NCBI GenBank assembly: GCA_004762155.1
Contig: SIHP01000001.1
Coordinates: 496,001-560,000 of the forward strand
Direction: 5' to 3'
Length of the DNA stretch: 64,000 nt
From: Flavobacteriaceae bacterium
GTDB lineage: Bacteria; Bacteroidota; Bacteroidia; Flavobacteriales; Flavobacteriaceae
A program made the translations under genes and the position numbers. The notes below the pieces were generated by a model, which was not told where the DNA came from, ran no database searches, and was given only the letters and a program-made list of their open reading frames with translations. Below are positions 16,925 to 26,243 of the stretch, piece by piece (positions within the stretch are counted from its first letter, which is position 1; each line of letters starts with the position of its first letter).

Positions 16925-17746
16925 TTATTTTTTGATAATTACAAAAAGTAAAATCAACCAGAACACAGGAATAGCTTCCACCCAAAAAGATGCATAATAT
17001 TTAGTTTGCTTTCTTTTAGCACGTTGCAATAAGATTAACAACATAAAAAATATAATTATAAATACTGTTTTAAAATTTGCATTTGGTGTAATAAAAAACT
17101 CTAATAAAATAGTTAAAGCCAACAAAACAAAACCAAATTTCTTTACGCGTGCTACACCCAAAATTTGTGGTAATGTTTGTAAATTTTTATGATCAAATTG
17201 TAAATCTCTAATATCAAACGGTATTGTTAATACAATTACAAATAACATTCTTTGAATTGCTTGGAAGATTGTATTAGAAGTTAAAACCAATTCTGCATCT
17301 ATAACGGGTAATAAAACTGTAGTTATTGCCCAAATCATAGCTATTAAAATTATTTTTATAGAAGCTACATTTCTTAAGTTTTGGGTTAATCCATTTAAAA
17401 AGGGAATGGCATACAACAAGGTTACTAAACCTAAAGGTATAAAAAACACTAACGTTGTTAGTTTTAATCGTGTTGCATAAAACAACATCAAAACAAAACA
17501 AACAAGCGAAAAAACTTGAATGATTTTAAGGTTTTCAGTTAAACTTTTATGATGCAATTTTGCTATCCCAGCATACTTTATAAAATTATATCCTGTAATT
17601 GTACCAAAAAAAATAAAATAATTTAAATTTTCATTGTGAGGTAAACCTAAATAAAGTTCTGTTATTCTTACCAAAGCATATACCGCCAAAGCAACATGAA
17701 TACTGGAATTTATATAAAAATCAAATAAAACTTTTAACATCTTCAT
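16925..17746 (-). CDS. UbiA-like prenyltransferase family membrane protein
   Basis: A 273-residue protein with about eight membrane helices. The second acidic motif DIRDLQFD and following NLQTLPQILG resemble the second Asp-rich motif of UbiA prenyltransferases. At the place of the first motif (NDxxD) I see GYNFIKYAG with no aspartates, so activity is doubtful. A CAAAAATA at 17751-17758 reads TATTTTTG on the minus strand and may be its promoter. The gene lies upstream of the serine fusion gene with 134 nt between. Substrate unknown. Confidence 0.65.
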   Translation of the reverse strand: MKMLKVLFDFYINSSIHVALAVYALVRITELYLGLPHNENLNYFIFFGTITGYNFIKYAGIAKLHHKSLTENLKIIQVFSLVCFVLMLFYATRLKLTTLVFFIPLGLVTLLYAIPFLNGLTQNLRNVASIKIILIAMIWAITTVLLPVIDAELVLTSNTIFQAIQRMLFVIVLTIPFDIRDLQFDHKNLQTLPQILGVARVKKFGFVLLALTILLEFFITPNANFKTVFIIIFFMLLILLQRAKRKQTKYYASFWVEAIPVFWLILLFVIIKK

Positions 17747-17833
17747 AAAACAAAAATAACCTTTTGTTTATAACCACTCAAAACAGTTAATAAGTTACTT
17801 ATTTTATTAACTAAATATATGTACAGATTTGGC

Positions 17834-17841
17834 TATTTTTG
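17834..17841 (+). promoter_or_regulatory. putative -7 promoter element TATTTTTG for gcvP
   Basis: TATTTTTG fits TAnnTTTG and lies 25 nt upstream of the gcvP ATG. No good -33 box is seen. Confidence 0.4.
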
Positions 17842-17865
17842 AGCAACAAAATAACTAACATATAA

Positions 17866-20715
17866 ATGAATACAAATTCGTTTCAACTAAGACATATTGG
17901 GCCTCGTAAAAACGAGCAAGAAACTATGCTTAACACTATAAATGTTAAGAATTTAGAACAACTGATTTACGAAACCATACCCGATGATATTCGCTTAACA
18001 AATACGTTAGATTTGGCTCCTGCCATGAGTGAATATGAATACTTAAATCACATCAACCAATTAGGTGCAAAAAACAAAGTTTTTAAAAGTTATATTGGTT
18101 TAGGATATCATGAAGCTATTTTACCTAGTGTAATCCAAAGAAACATTTTAGAAAACCCAAGTTGGTATACTGCCTACACACCTTATCAAGCAGAGATTGC
18201 ACAAGGTCGTTTGGAAGCTCTTTTAAATTACCAAACCATGGTTTGTGATTTAACAGGAATGGAATTAGCAAACGCTTCTTTATTAGATGAAGGAACTGCT
18301 GCTGCTGAAGCTATGGCTTTATTATTTGACGTACGTGAACGTGCTAAGAAAAAAGCTGGAGCTTCTAAATTCTTTGTTTCTGAAGAAATTTTACCACAAA
18401 CGTTATCGGTATTAAAAACACGTGCCATTCCTATTGGTGTAGAGCTAGTGATTGGAAATCATCAAAAGTTTAAATTTTCTGATGATTTTTTTGGTGCTAT
18501 TTTGCAATATCCTGGTAAACACGGGCAAGTTTTTGATTATGCTGAGTTTGTAAGTAATGCAAATAACAACAATATTAAAGTTGCCGTTGCTGCCGATATT
18601 TTATCTTTAGCTACCTTAAAAGCTCCAGGAGAATTTGGTGTTGATGTAGTTGTTGGTACTACACAACGTTTTGGAATTCCTTTAGGTTATGGTGGACCAC
18701 ATGCTGGCTATTTTGCTACTAAAGAAGCATACAAACGTAGTATTCCAGGACGTATTATTGGTGTTACAAAAGATGTAAATGATGGTCGTGCTCTTCGTAT
18801 GGCTTTACAAACACGTGAGCAACATATTAAACGTGAACGTGCAACCTCTAACATTTGTACTGCACAAGTTTTATTAGCTGTAATGGCAGGAATGTACGCA
18901 GTTTATCATGGTAAAGACGGAATTGAATTTATTGCAAACAAAGTTCATACTACTACCAAAACTTTAGCAGCTTCTTTAGATCGATTAGGCTTTAAAAATA
19001 AAAACACAACGTATTTTGATACTTTATTAATTGAAGTTGAAGCAGAAATTTTACGTCCAGTTGCAGAAGCTAAAAACATCAACTTTAATTATGTAGATAA
19101 AAACCATGTTTCTATTGCTATAAATGAAACTGTTGGATTAAATGAGATAAATACTATTGTTGATTGTTTTGAACAAGCTTTTAATATTCAAGACATTATT
19201 GTTACTGAATTCACTACTGATGAAGTAATTCCTGATGCTTTAAAAAGAAATACTTCTTTTCTAGAAAATGATGTATTTAACACGTATCAATCTGAAACTG
19301 ATATGATGCGTTATATTAAAAAACTAGAACGTAAAGATTTAGCGTTAAATCATTCTATGATTTCTTTAGGTTCTTGTACAATGAAGCTTAATGCAGCTTC
19401 TGAAATGTTACCATTAAGCAATCCACAATGGGGAAACATTCATCCTTTTGTACCTTTAAATCAAGCTGAAGGTTATCAAATTGTACTACGTAATTTAGAG
19501 AAGCAACTTAATGTTGTTACTGGTTTTGCTGGTACTTCTTTACAACCTAATTCTGGCGCACAAGGAGAATTTGCTGGTTTAATGGTTATTAGAGCATATC
19601 ATTTAGCTAATGGAGATTCACACAGAAATATTTGCATCATTCCTGCATCTGCACACGGAACAAATCCTGCATCAGCAGTAATGGCTGGTATGAAAGTAGT
19701 AGTTACCAAAACGGATGAAAAAGGTAATATTGATGTTAGTGATTTACGTGAAAAAGTTGAAATCCATAAAGATAATTTAGCGGCTTTAATGGTAACATAT
19801 CCTTCTACTCATGGAGTATTTGAAAAAGCAATTAAAGAAATTACGCAAGTTATTCACGATAATGGCGGACAAGTATATATGGATGGTGCAAACATGAATG
19901 CTCAAGTTGGATTAACAAATCCTGCTACAATTGGTGCAGATGTTTGTCACTTAAACCTACATAAAACATTCGCTATTCCTCACGGAGGAGGTGGACCTGG
20001 TGTTGGACCAATTTGTGTTGCTCCACAATTAGTTCCGTTTTTACCTACAAATCCTATAGTTAAAACTGGAGGCAAAAATGCAATCACTGCAATTTCAGCA
20101 GCTCCTTGGGGTTCTGCTTTAGCTTGTTTGATTTCTTACGGATACATAACCATGTTAGGTGCTCAAGGATTAACAAATGCTACCGAAAATGCTATTTTAA
20201 ATGCCAATTATATTAAAGAACGCTTACAAGGTCATTTTGATACGCTGTATACCGGAGAAATGGGACGCGCTGCTCATGAAATGATTATTGATTGTCGTGC
20301 TTTTAAAGAAAAAGGTATTGAAGTTGTTGATATTGCAAAACGTTTAATGGATTATGGTTTTCATGCGCCAACTGTATCTTTTCCAGTTGCTGGAACCATG
20401 ATGATTGAACCTACAGAAAGTGAAAGCCTAGCGGAGTTAGATCGTTTTTGTGATGCTTTAATAAGCATTCGTACTGAGATTAACGAAGCCTCTAAAGACC
20501 TCACTAATAATATTTTAAAAAACGCTCCACATACACAAGCTATGTTAACTGCTGATGAATGGGATTTTCCATATTCTCGTAAACAAGCTGCTTTTCCTTT
20601 AGATTATATTGCTGAAAATAAATTTTGGCCTTCTGTAAGAAGAGTAAATGACGCTTATGGAGACAGAAATTTAATTTGTTCTTGTAATCCTATTGAAGAT
20701 TATATAGACGCATAA
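17866..20715 (+). CDS. gcvP: glycine dehydrogenase (decarboxylating), P-protein
   Basis: A 949-residue single-chain P-protein, the usual full length. The start FQLRHIGPRKNEQ, the segment TPYQAEIAQGRLEAL, and the PLP lysine K700 in HLNLHKTFAIPHGGGGPG are diagnostic. It decarboxylates glycine with PLP and passes the aminomethyl group to lipoylated GcvH; GcvT and GcvH are elsewhere. It connects with the neighbouring serine biosynthesis gene through one-carbon metabolism, but the genes are divergent and not an operon. A hairpin terminator follows. Confidence 0.97.
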   Translation: MNTNSFQLRHIGPRKNEQETMLNTINVKNLEQLIYETIPDDIRLTNTLDLAPAMSEYEYLNHINQLGAKNKVFKSYIGLGYHEAILPSVIQRNILENPSWYTAYTPYQAEIAQGRLEALLNYQTMVCDLTGMELANASLLDEGTAAAEAMALLFDVRERAKKKAGASKFFVSEEILPQTLSVLKTRAIPIGVELVIGNHQKFKFSDDFFGAILQYPGKHGQVFDYAEFVSNANNNNIKVAVAADILSLATLKAPGEFGVDVVVGTTQRFGIPLGYGGPHAGYFATKEAYKRSIPGRIIGVTKDVNDGRALRMALQTREQHIKRERATSNICTAQVLLAVMAGMYAVYHGKDGIEFIANKVHTTTKTLAASLDRLGFKNKNTTYFDTLLIEVEAEILRPVAEAKNINFNYVDKNHVSIAINETVGLNEINTIVDCFEQAFNIQDIIVTEFTTDEVIPDALKRNTSFLENDVFNTYQSETDMMRYIKKLERKDLALNHSMISLGSCTMKLNAASEMLPLSNPQWGNIHPFVPLNQAEGYQIVLRNLEKQLNVVTGFAGTSLQPNSGAQGEFAGLMVIRAYHLANGDSHRNICIIPASAHGTNPASAVMAGMKVVVTKTDEKGNIDVSDLREKVEIHKDNLAALMVTYPSTHGVFEKAIKEITQVIHDNGGQVYMDGANMNAQVGLTNPATIGADVCHLNLHKTFAIPHGGGGPGVGPICVAPQLVPFLPTNPIVKTGGKNAITAISAAPWGSALACLISYGYITMLGAQGLTNATENAILNANYIKERLQGHFDTLYTGEMGRAAHEMIIDCRAFKEKGIEVVDIAKRLMDYGFHAPTVSFPVAGTMMIEPTESESLAELDRFCDALISIRTEINEASKDLTNNILKNAPHTQAMLTADEWDFPYSRKQAAFPLDYIAENKFWPSVRRVNDAYGDRNLICSCNPIEDYIDA

Positions 20716-20740
20716 TTTTATAAAAACCTTTATCATTACA

Positions 20741-20776
20741 AACCTCACATACTTTTACATATGTGAGGTTTTTCAT
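20741..20776 (+). terminator. intrinsic terminator of gcvP
   Basis: Arms AACCTCACATA (20741-20751) and complement (20760-20770), loop 8 nt, then TTTTTC. The stem is a variant of the CCTCACAGG palindromes at 6903 and 11873. Confidence 0.8.
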
Positions 20777-20811
20777 TCAAATAATAAAGTAAAAATAATA
20801 GAAGACAACTA

Positions 20812-21942
20812 TTATCTTTTACCTATTCCCATTACCAATTGAAAAGTTAATCCACTATTGGCATTATTTATGTTTCCATAATTATAAAAATGATTTAATC
20901 TAATTCTTGTATGCGGAGAAACCACATAAGATAAACTGTTTACCAAATTACCTTTTGTTCCTGTTCCATTATCATTATTAGGAAAATTAAAAAGAACCGC
21001 ATTAGATGTATTAAAGATGAACGTACCATTTAGGTAAAATTCAAAATTATTCTGAAAAGCTAAATCAATACTATTCTCTCTTTCCATATATGAATTAGGA
21101 CCTCCATGCACCTGCGCTTCAAATTTTACTTTTTCTCCTACTTTTTTTACCATATCAACTCCTAACCTTGTAAAATATCTTTCATCAATTCCTTGACCAA
21201 CTTTACCAGTCATAGCAATGATTCCGTATTCAAAAGACTTAAATAAAGGCGAACCTATCCTTGCTGTTATTAAACACGATGCTTTATAATCAGAATTAAA
21301 AAACTCAAAAGTATCTGTTGTCATTTTTTCTTCTTCTGTAAGATTTGGAGAATACGTAACCATTGCCCCTCTTAACAAACCTCCTGTATAAATAGCCGCT
21401 TCAAAATCGTATTTTTCTGAAATAGCTGTTTTAAAAGAAACTCCCAAATCTTGAGTAAAACCAAGATCCAAGCTTAAACTATTAGCTATAAAAGAAGTTA
21501 CAGGATCTATTTTAGGGTTATGTCCTAATTTAATATTAGAATACCCAACAAAAAAACTAGTCCTATCCCACTTTGTTCCAAAAGACCATCCTACGTTTTG
21601 TAATTTTAGTTGATAACTAAAAGAAGAGCTTTCATTTAAAGAACCTAAAAAATCTAATGAAACTCTAGATTTAAAACTTTTTAAAGCTACACTTCGTATG
21701 TATCCTTTTTGTAATAAACGTTGGTTTTTTGCATAATATTGATATACCAACCTGTTCTTAGGACCAGAGGTTGACAAATCAAAACGAGTTACATCATCAT
21801 CAAACAAAAAACCTGCATGAATATTTGCTTGTAAATAATGAAATCTATGGGTTTGTTTTGATCTTTTTAATGAACTTTGAGCATTTGTTTTTGTAAATAA
21901 AAGGCATAGAACACCTGCAAGTATATACTTGTATATTTTCAT
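20812..21942 (-). CDS. outer-membrane beta-barrel protein, porin-like
   Basis: A 376-residue protein with signal peptide (cleavage after TNA, QSSLKR). The rest alternates polar and hydrophobic residues with aromatic ends on strands, and finishes LTFQLVMGIGKR; it has features of a porin (ANIHAGFLFDDDVTRFDLS, GYSNIKLGH). I cannot name the substrate; phosphate-selective porins are one similar family. It lies 31 nt downstream of the lipoprotein gene at 21974-23542, so the two are likely expressed together. Confidence 0.7.
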   Translation of the reverse strand: MKIYKYILAGVLCLLFTKTNAQSSLKRSKQTHRFHYLQANIHAGFLFDDDVTRFDLSTSGPKNRLVYQYYAKNQRLLQKGYIRSVALKSFKSRVSLDFLGSLNESSSFSYQLKLQNVGWSFGTKWDRTSFFVGYSNIKLGHNPKIDPVTSFIANSLSLDLGFTQDLGVSFKTAISEKYDFEAAIYTGGLLRGAMVTYSPNLTEEEKMTTDTFEFFNSDYKASCLITARIGSPLFKSFEYGIIAMTGKVGQGIDERYFTRLGVDMVKKVGEKVKFEAQVHGGPNSYMERENSIDLAFQNNFEFYLNGTFIFNTSNAVLFNFPNNDNGTGTKGNLVNSLSYVVSPHTRIRLNHFYNYGNINNANSGLTFQLVMGIGKR

Positions 21943-21973
21943 TTTGTAGTAAATTTAAGTAAGTTGATTTTTT

Positions 21974-23542
21974 TTAATAATTGTAAAGCTGACTTCTAAT
22001 ACGCACTTTTTCCCTTAATTCTTTAGGCAATTTTACACTACCCATCCATAAAGGAATGATTCGTTCGTAAGAAACCAAATACACATCTAAAACATCTTTT
22101 TCTAAGGTTGGATACGTTAAATAAACTTTACTTAATCCTTTCTTAAAATTATCAACCCATTTACCAGTATTTGCATCTGTCATAAGCACAGATTGCTCGT
22201 ATTCCTTTGGCATTAAATCATTATCAAATGATATTGTAGGTTGCGAAGGATTATACCTACGCCCTTTTGGATACACATTAAAACCAAAATGCATTCCATA
22301 TAACTTCTGCTCCTGAATCATTGCCAAATCTACATTCGTTAATGTTACTGCAAACGGAGCCCACTTTCCTGTAATTTTTATTTCACTTAAACAATCTGTA
22401 TCCGTTATATCAATTGAACTTATAGATATTTCATCTAAATACTGAAGCCAATTCATATCAAAAGTTAATGCTGTTTTAGGAGAATAAAAACCTTCATCTC
22501 TAAACTGAGCTAATTTTAATGGCTGTTTTGCTGGATCTAAAATACTCTTGTAAGTTTCCTTAGCAATACTCGTTAATCCTTGATCAAGAAATAAACCATA
22601 TTCAATTTTATAATGCTCTTCCATATCCAACAACTCAAGAGGTCTTTCCGATTTATGACCAACTTCTAGCATTTCTGTTTTCCATACTTTTTGAATAGGA
22701 TTTCTTAATTCATCAAAGTTAATAACCACTTCTTCTGATTTTTCAGACAAAGCTTCATAATCAAAACCAGCCAAATCAACACCTTCTATAATAGTATTTG
22801 GATTTTTAAAAGCGATTAAACTTTTATAAAAATCCTTCTCTAATACAAACCAAGAATGCGCTAAAATTTTTGACTGATTGTAATTTACAGGATTATGTAA
22901 TCGTTTATCAAAATCAGAGAAATCTTCTGTATTTAAATTAAACTCCCACTTACCTGCAGACAAACAACCATTAGTAATACTTGCGCGATACACTCTACTT
23001 AGCGCTTTTTTACATGTATCTGTTGCTAATTCACATGGAAGTAATTGAAACTCTTGAAATTCTTTTCTTAAGCTTACTCCGTACCTATTGAACTCTTCTA
23101 AAAGTAATTCTGGATAAAGGTGTTCTCCTTTAGTATTAAAAGAAGGAACAATTCTAAGTAAATCGAAATCTGACACTAGCACTTTATTTCCTTTTCCATC
23201 TTTAAAAGTAAAATCTACTAATACAGATCCTACTGGCATAGAATCTTTTAATTTTAATTCTACTTCATTAAAATGCATTGCTAAACTATCTTTAGCATAC
23301 ACTTTATCTTTTTCCCAAGCATCATAATTGTAGTTTTCACTTGGGCTTATTCCTTTGATACGCATTGTTTGATTCGGAAGCTTATCAAAAAATGTTTTAA
23401 TAACTTCTGGAGCGCTACTTACTTCATTACTTAATTTATTGTTCCACCTGTAAGAATAACATCCTACCAATAAAAAAGTTAACAAAAAGATCGCTGTTTT
23501 AAGCACTAGAATTCTAGCACCATGTTTTTCATAAAAAATCAT
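21974..23542 (-). CDS. large hypothetical lipoprotein
   Basis: A 522-residue protein with signal peptide and lipobox LLVGC (C28), so probably anchored in the outer membrane. The mature part is mixed alpha/beta in composition, with four scattered Cys, and has no repeats or motif I recognise. It is the upstream partner of the barrel protein gene (31-nt gap). A barrel plus a lipoprotein suggests an envelope complex. Whether it is surface-exposed or periplasmic cannot be told. Confidence 0.6.
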   Translation of the reverse strand: MIFYEKHGARILVLKTAIFLLTFLLVGCYSYRWNNKLSNEVSSAPEVIKTFFDKLPNQTMRIKGISPSENYNYDAWEKDKVYAKDSLAMHFNEVELKLKDSMPVGSVLVDFTFKDGKGNKVLVSDFDLLRIVPSFNTKGEHLYPELLLEEFNRYGVSLRKEFQEFQLLPCELATDTCKKALSRVYRASITNGCLSAGKWEFNLNTEDFSDFDKRLHNPVNYNQSKILAHSWFVLEKDFYKSLIAFKNPNTIIEGVDLAGFDYEALSEKSEEVVINFDELRNPIQKVWKTEMLEVGHKSERPLELLDMEEHYKIEYGLFLDQGLTSIAKETYKSILDPAKQPLKLAQFRDEGFYSPKTALTFDMNWLQYLDEISISSIDITDTDCLSEIKITGKWAPFAVTLTNVDLAMIQEQKLYGMHFGFNVYPKGRRYNPSQPTISFDNDLMPKEYEQSVLMTDANTGKWVDNFKKGLSKVYLTYPTLEKDVLDVYLVSYERIIPLWMGSVKLPKELREKVRIRSQLYNY

Positions 23543-23884
23543 AGTTTGTAAAGGGTAATTTAGTTAGTTAATTTGTTAAAATAAATTTCAACTCGTGCTA
23601 ATGTAACAATTAAACGAATACGATTTGTTAAAAAACGTTAATTAAATAACATAATCACTTTAAAAATGTTAATATATATTAAAATAATACAATTAACATA
23701 ATTATTTTTCTCGTGAAAATATATTAATTCAAAACAGCACCACCTATTTAAAAAATCTATAAAAAAAAACACCTAACTACATTGAAACAAGAACTATCTT
23801 GTATATGTTTTTTTTATAAATACTATAAAGGCCTTCGAAAATTTATTATTGTAGTCTTGCTATATTTTATATTTGTCATAAAAC
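23543..23884. other. divergent intergenic region
   Basis: 342 nt, AT-rich, between the lipoprotein gene and the zinc-ribbon gene. I see no hairpin or ORF apart from the promoter-like TATATTTG at 23868-23875. The minus-strand promoter is not evident. Confidence 0.4.
23868..23875 (+). promoter_or_regulatory. putative -7 promoter element TATATTTG
   Basis: TATATTTG fits TAnnTTTG; a TTG lies at 23849-23851, 16 nt upstream, close to the -33 spacing. The ATG of the following gene is only 10 nt downstream, so the mRNA leader would be very short. Confidence 0.5.
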
Positions 23885-24223
23885 ATGAAATTACACACAA
23901 ATTGTAAATCCTGTAAAGAAGACATTAAAATAACTTCAAGTGCTGAAACTAGGCCTGATTTACAAATGGAAAAAGGAAGTGAGTTTAAAGTAAATTGTAC
24001 AAACTGTGGAAAGTTTGATAAAAAACATGTTAACGACATAAGTGCTAGCCCCAACAAAACAATGCTACTTACTGGTATTATTCTTGGTATTTTTGCTACT
24101 ATTGTTTTGTGGTTTTTTTACGGAGCAATTGGAGCTGCAAGTTTAACGATACCTTTTTTGTTTTGGCAACAACAAGTTAAAGCTACTCATGCTTTTAATT
24201 CTTATATGATAAGACGAAAATAA
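23885..24223 (+). CDS. small zinc-ribbon membrane protein
   Basis: A 112-residue protein. The N-terminal half has two CxxC pairs, in TNCKSCKED and VNCTNCGKF, 28 residues apart, a zinc-ribbon pattern. The C-terminal half has two membrane helices (residues about 60-95) and ends IRRK. Function unknown; small proteins of this build occur widely in flavobacteria. The gene stands alone, convergent with the AAA/VWA genes, with a hairpin at 24498-24528 between. Confidence 0.65.
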   Translation: MKLHTNCKSCKEDIKITSSAETRPDLQMEKGSEFKVNCTNCGKFDKKHVNDISASPNKTMLLTGIILGIFATIVLWFFYGAIGAASLTIPFLFWQQQVKATHAFNSYMIRRK

Positions 24224-24288
24224 AGACTAGTCTGTTTTATTTAATACGATTTACATATAAATATTTCGTATTTAATTATTGTTTATGT

Positions 24289-24370
24289 GTCATTGCGATA
24301 GAAGAACGGAAGAAGCAATCTATTTACAACAAACAGATTACTTCTCTACATTTCATTTTGATCGGATGAC
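24289..24370. repeat. intergenic palindromic repeat (GTCAT...ATGAC, GAAGCAATCT)
   Basis: Nested inverted repeat: outer GTCAT (24289-24293)/ATGAC (24366-24370), inner GAAGCAATCT (24312-24321)/AGATTACTTC (24335-24344) with one mismatch. Similar TCATTGCG...AAGCAATCT elements are common in Bacteroidota intergenic regions. The remainder of 24224-24560 has only the terminator below. Confidence 0.6.
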
Positions 24371-24497
24371 GTTTTACAAAATAGCTTTCCTTGAAGCAAA
24401 GAACTCACTATAGAAATTCGGATTTAACACAAAAAACAAATGTAAATTGTATAACATTATTTCTATAGAGTAGAAATAACTGTATAAACTGAAAATA

Positions 24498-24528
24498 CCT
24501 TGTGGTTTACTCCACAAGGCATTTTTTC
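24498..24528. terminator. intrinsic terminator
   Basis: Arms CCTTGTGG (24498-24505) and CCACAAGG (24512-24519), loop 6 nt, followed by CATTTTTTC. It is oriented to end plus-strand transcription after the zinc-ribbon gene; the A-tract on the other side is weak. Confidence 0.7.
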
Positions 24529-24560
24529 TAAATATTTTATAATCTTTCTGTAAAACTTAA

Positions 24561-26024
24561 CTATATACCTTTCATATAGTTTGCTAACGGATCGTTAAAT
24601 TGAAATCCTTTTGTAAATCGTTCTTTATTTAAAATTTTTAATTCTACCAATGCCCACAAAACAAACTCTTTTACAAAATAAATATCTTTCTCATTATAAT
24701 CTGGATAATATTTTTTTATAAGTGCATTTAGAGGCTTAATTGCATCCAACTGATTTTGAAAATAACCATCATCCATATCGTCTAACAATTCTACAGCTTC
24801 TTCTTTGTAAAACCATTCTCTTATCCCGTCATACGGAGATTCATCTGTTGCTTTGGTCAATTTTTTAACCTCTGGAAAATGCTCTAAAAAAATAGTTTTT
24901 ATTGCGTTGGTAATTATTATTTGTGCTACTGCTCCTGCTCCTTCTTGCTCTCCTTCGTACACCAATTCTACTTTACCTGTTATTGCAGGAATAGTTCCCA
25001 AGAAATCTAATAAACGAACACTTGTAGTTACATTTTCTGTGAGTAAACTTCTACGCTCTGCTGTACTTAATAAGTTTTCAAAAATAGAAATACTCATACG
25101 TGCACTTACACCACTTTTTGCATCAATATACTCGCTATTTCTAGCTTCAAATCCTATTTGTTCTACCAAACGCTTTGCTAATTCAGGAATATAAATAGCT
25201 GATTTTTGGTTTGCTAATAAATTAGCTTCTTGTTCAGTAATTTTTTGAGCTATTGTAACATTCTCTGGATAATGAGTTAAAATTTGAGATCCAATTCTAT
25301 CTTTTAAAGGTGTTACAATACTTCCTCTGTTGGTGTAATCTTCTGGGTTTGCTGTAAACACAAACTGAATATCTAAAGGCAAACGTAATTTAAAACCTCT
25401 TATTTGAATATCTCCTTCTTGTAGTATATTAAATAACGATACTTGAATACGTGCTTGTAAATCTGGAATTTCATTAATTACAAAAATACAACGGTTTGCA
25501 CGAGGTATCATACCAAAATGAATTACACGATCATCTGCATAACTTAATTTTAAATTCGCTGCTTTTATAGGATCAACATCTCCAATTAAATCTGCCACCG
25601 TTACATCTGGTGTTGCTAATTTTTCCGCAAAACGTTCGTCTCTATGCAACCAGGTAATTGGAGTTTCATCTCCTTTTTCTTTTAATAATTCTGTTGCATA
25701 ACGCGATAATGGTTGAAATGGATCGTCATTAATCTCTGAACCAGCAACAACTGGTATATACTCGTCTAACAAAGTAACCATTAAACGTGCTAAACGTGTT
25801 TTTGCTTGTCCACGTAAACCTAATAAATTAATATTATGACGTGATAAAATAGCAGTTTCTAGCTCTGGAATTACGGTGTTTTCATAACCCCAAACTCCTT
25901 CAAAAACAGTTTCATTATTTTTTAATTTCTGAATTAAGTTTTTTCTTAATTCGTCTTTAATTGAAATTGATTGATATCCTGCTTCTTTTAAAGCTCCAAA
26001 TGTTTTGATATTTTGTATCTCCAT
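24561..26024 (-). CDS. MoxR/magnesium-chelatase-like AAA+ ATPase
   Basis: A 487-residue AAA+ ATPase. Walker A is G69-LRGQAKT76, Walker B is CIFVINEI at 179-186, and sensor/arginine segments ANPEDYTNRG and PLKDRIGSQ follow, as in magnesium chelatase ChlI/MoxR ATPases. The C-terminal third is helical. The neighbouring upstream gene (219-nt gap) encodes a VWA-domain protein, the standard partner. Such pairs act as chaperones that insert metals or remodel complexes; the client is unknown. No chlorophyll genes occur, so a true Mg chelatase is unlikely. Confidence 0.85.
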   Translation of the reverse strand: MEIQNIKTFGALKEAGYQSISIKDELRKNLIQKLKNNETVFEGVWGYENTVIPELETAILSRHNINLLGLRGQAKTRLARLMVTLLDEYIPVVAGSEINDDPFQPLSRYATELLKEKGDETPITWLHRDERFAEKLATPDVTVADLIGDVDPIKAANLKLSYADDRVIHFGMIPRANRCIFVINEIPDLQARIQVSLFNILQEGDIQIRGFKLRLPLDIQFVFTANPEDYTNRGSIVTPLKDRIGSQILTHYPENVTIAQKITEQEANLLANQKSAIYIPELAKRLVEQIGFEARNSEYIDAKSGVSARMSISIFENLLSTAERRSLLTENVTTSVRLLDFLGTIPAITGKVELVYEGEQEGAGAVAQIIITNAIKTIFLEHFPEVKKLTKATDESPYDGIREWFYKEEAVELLDDMDDGYFQNQLDAIKPLNALIKKYYPDYNEKDIYFVKEFVLWALVELKILNKERFTKGFQFNDPLANYMKGI

Positions 26025-26133
26025 TCTTTTATTTTTTTTGCGTTAGGGATTGTAGTGGCATCCTTTTTATTTTTTTATAAAAAGATATAACGAAAAGCCC
26101 GACCTTTAGGAAACGACCTTATTTTGGTTGTTG

Positions 26134-26220
26134 GCTTCGACTCCGCTCAGCCACCAAATAACTTTTCAACTTTTACTTTTTGCTTATTTGCTTCGACTCC
26201 GCTCAGCCACCGAATAACTT
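26134..26220. repeat. direct repeat, two 31-nt copies
   Basis: Copies at 26134-26164 and 26190-26220 differ at one base; each starts GCTTCGACTCCGCTCAGCCA. The spacer is 25 nt. The sequence resembles the flavobacterial TTCGACTCCGCTCAG repeats. They lie in the 26025-26243 gap between the AAA and VWA genes. Two copies only, so not a CRISPR array. Confidence 0.75.
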
Positions 26221-26243
26221 GATATTCTATACTAAACACTTTA

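Noticed and set aside
26134..26220. CRISPR-like direct repeats
   Set aside because: Only two copies, no cas genes, and the sequence belongs to a dispersed repeat type.
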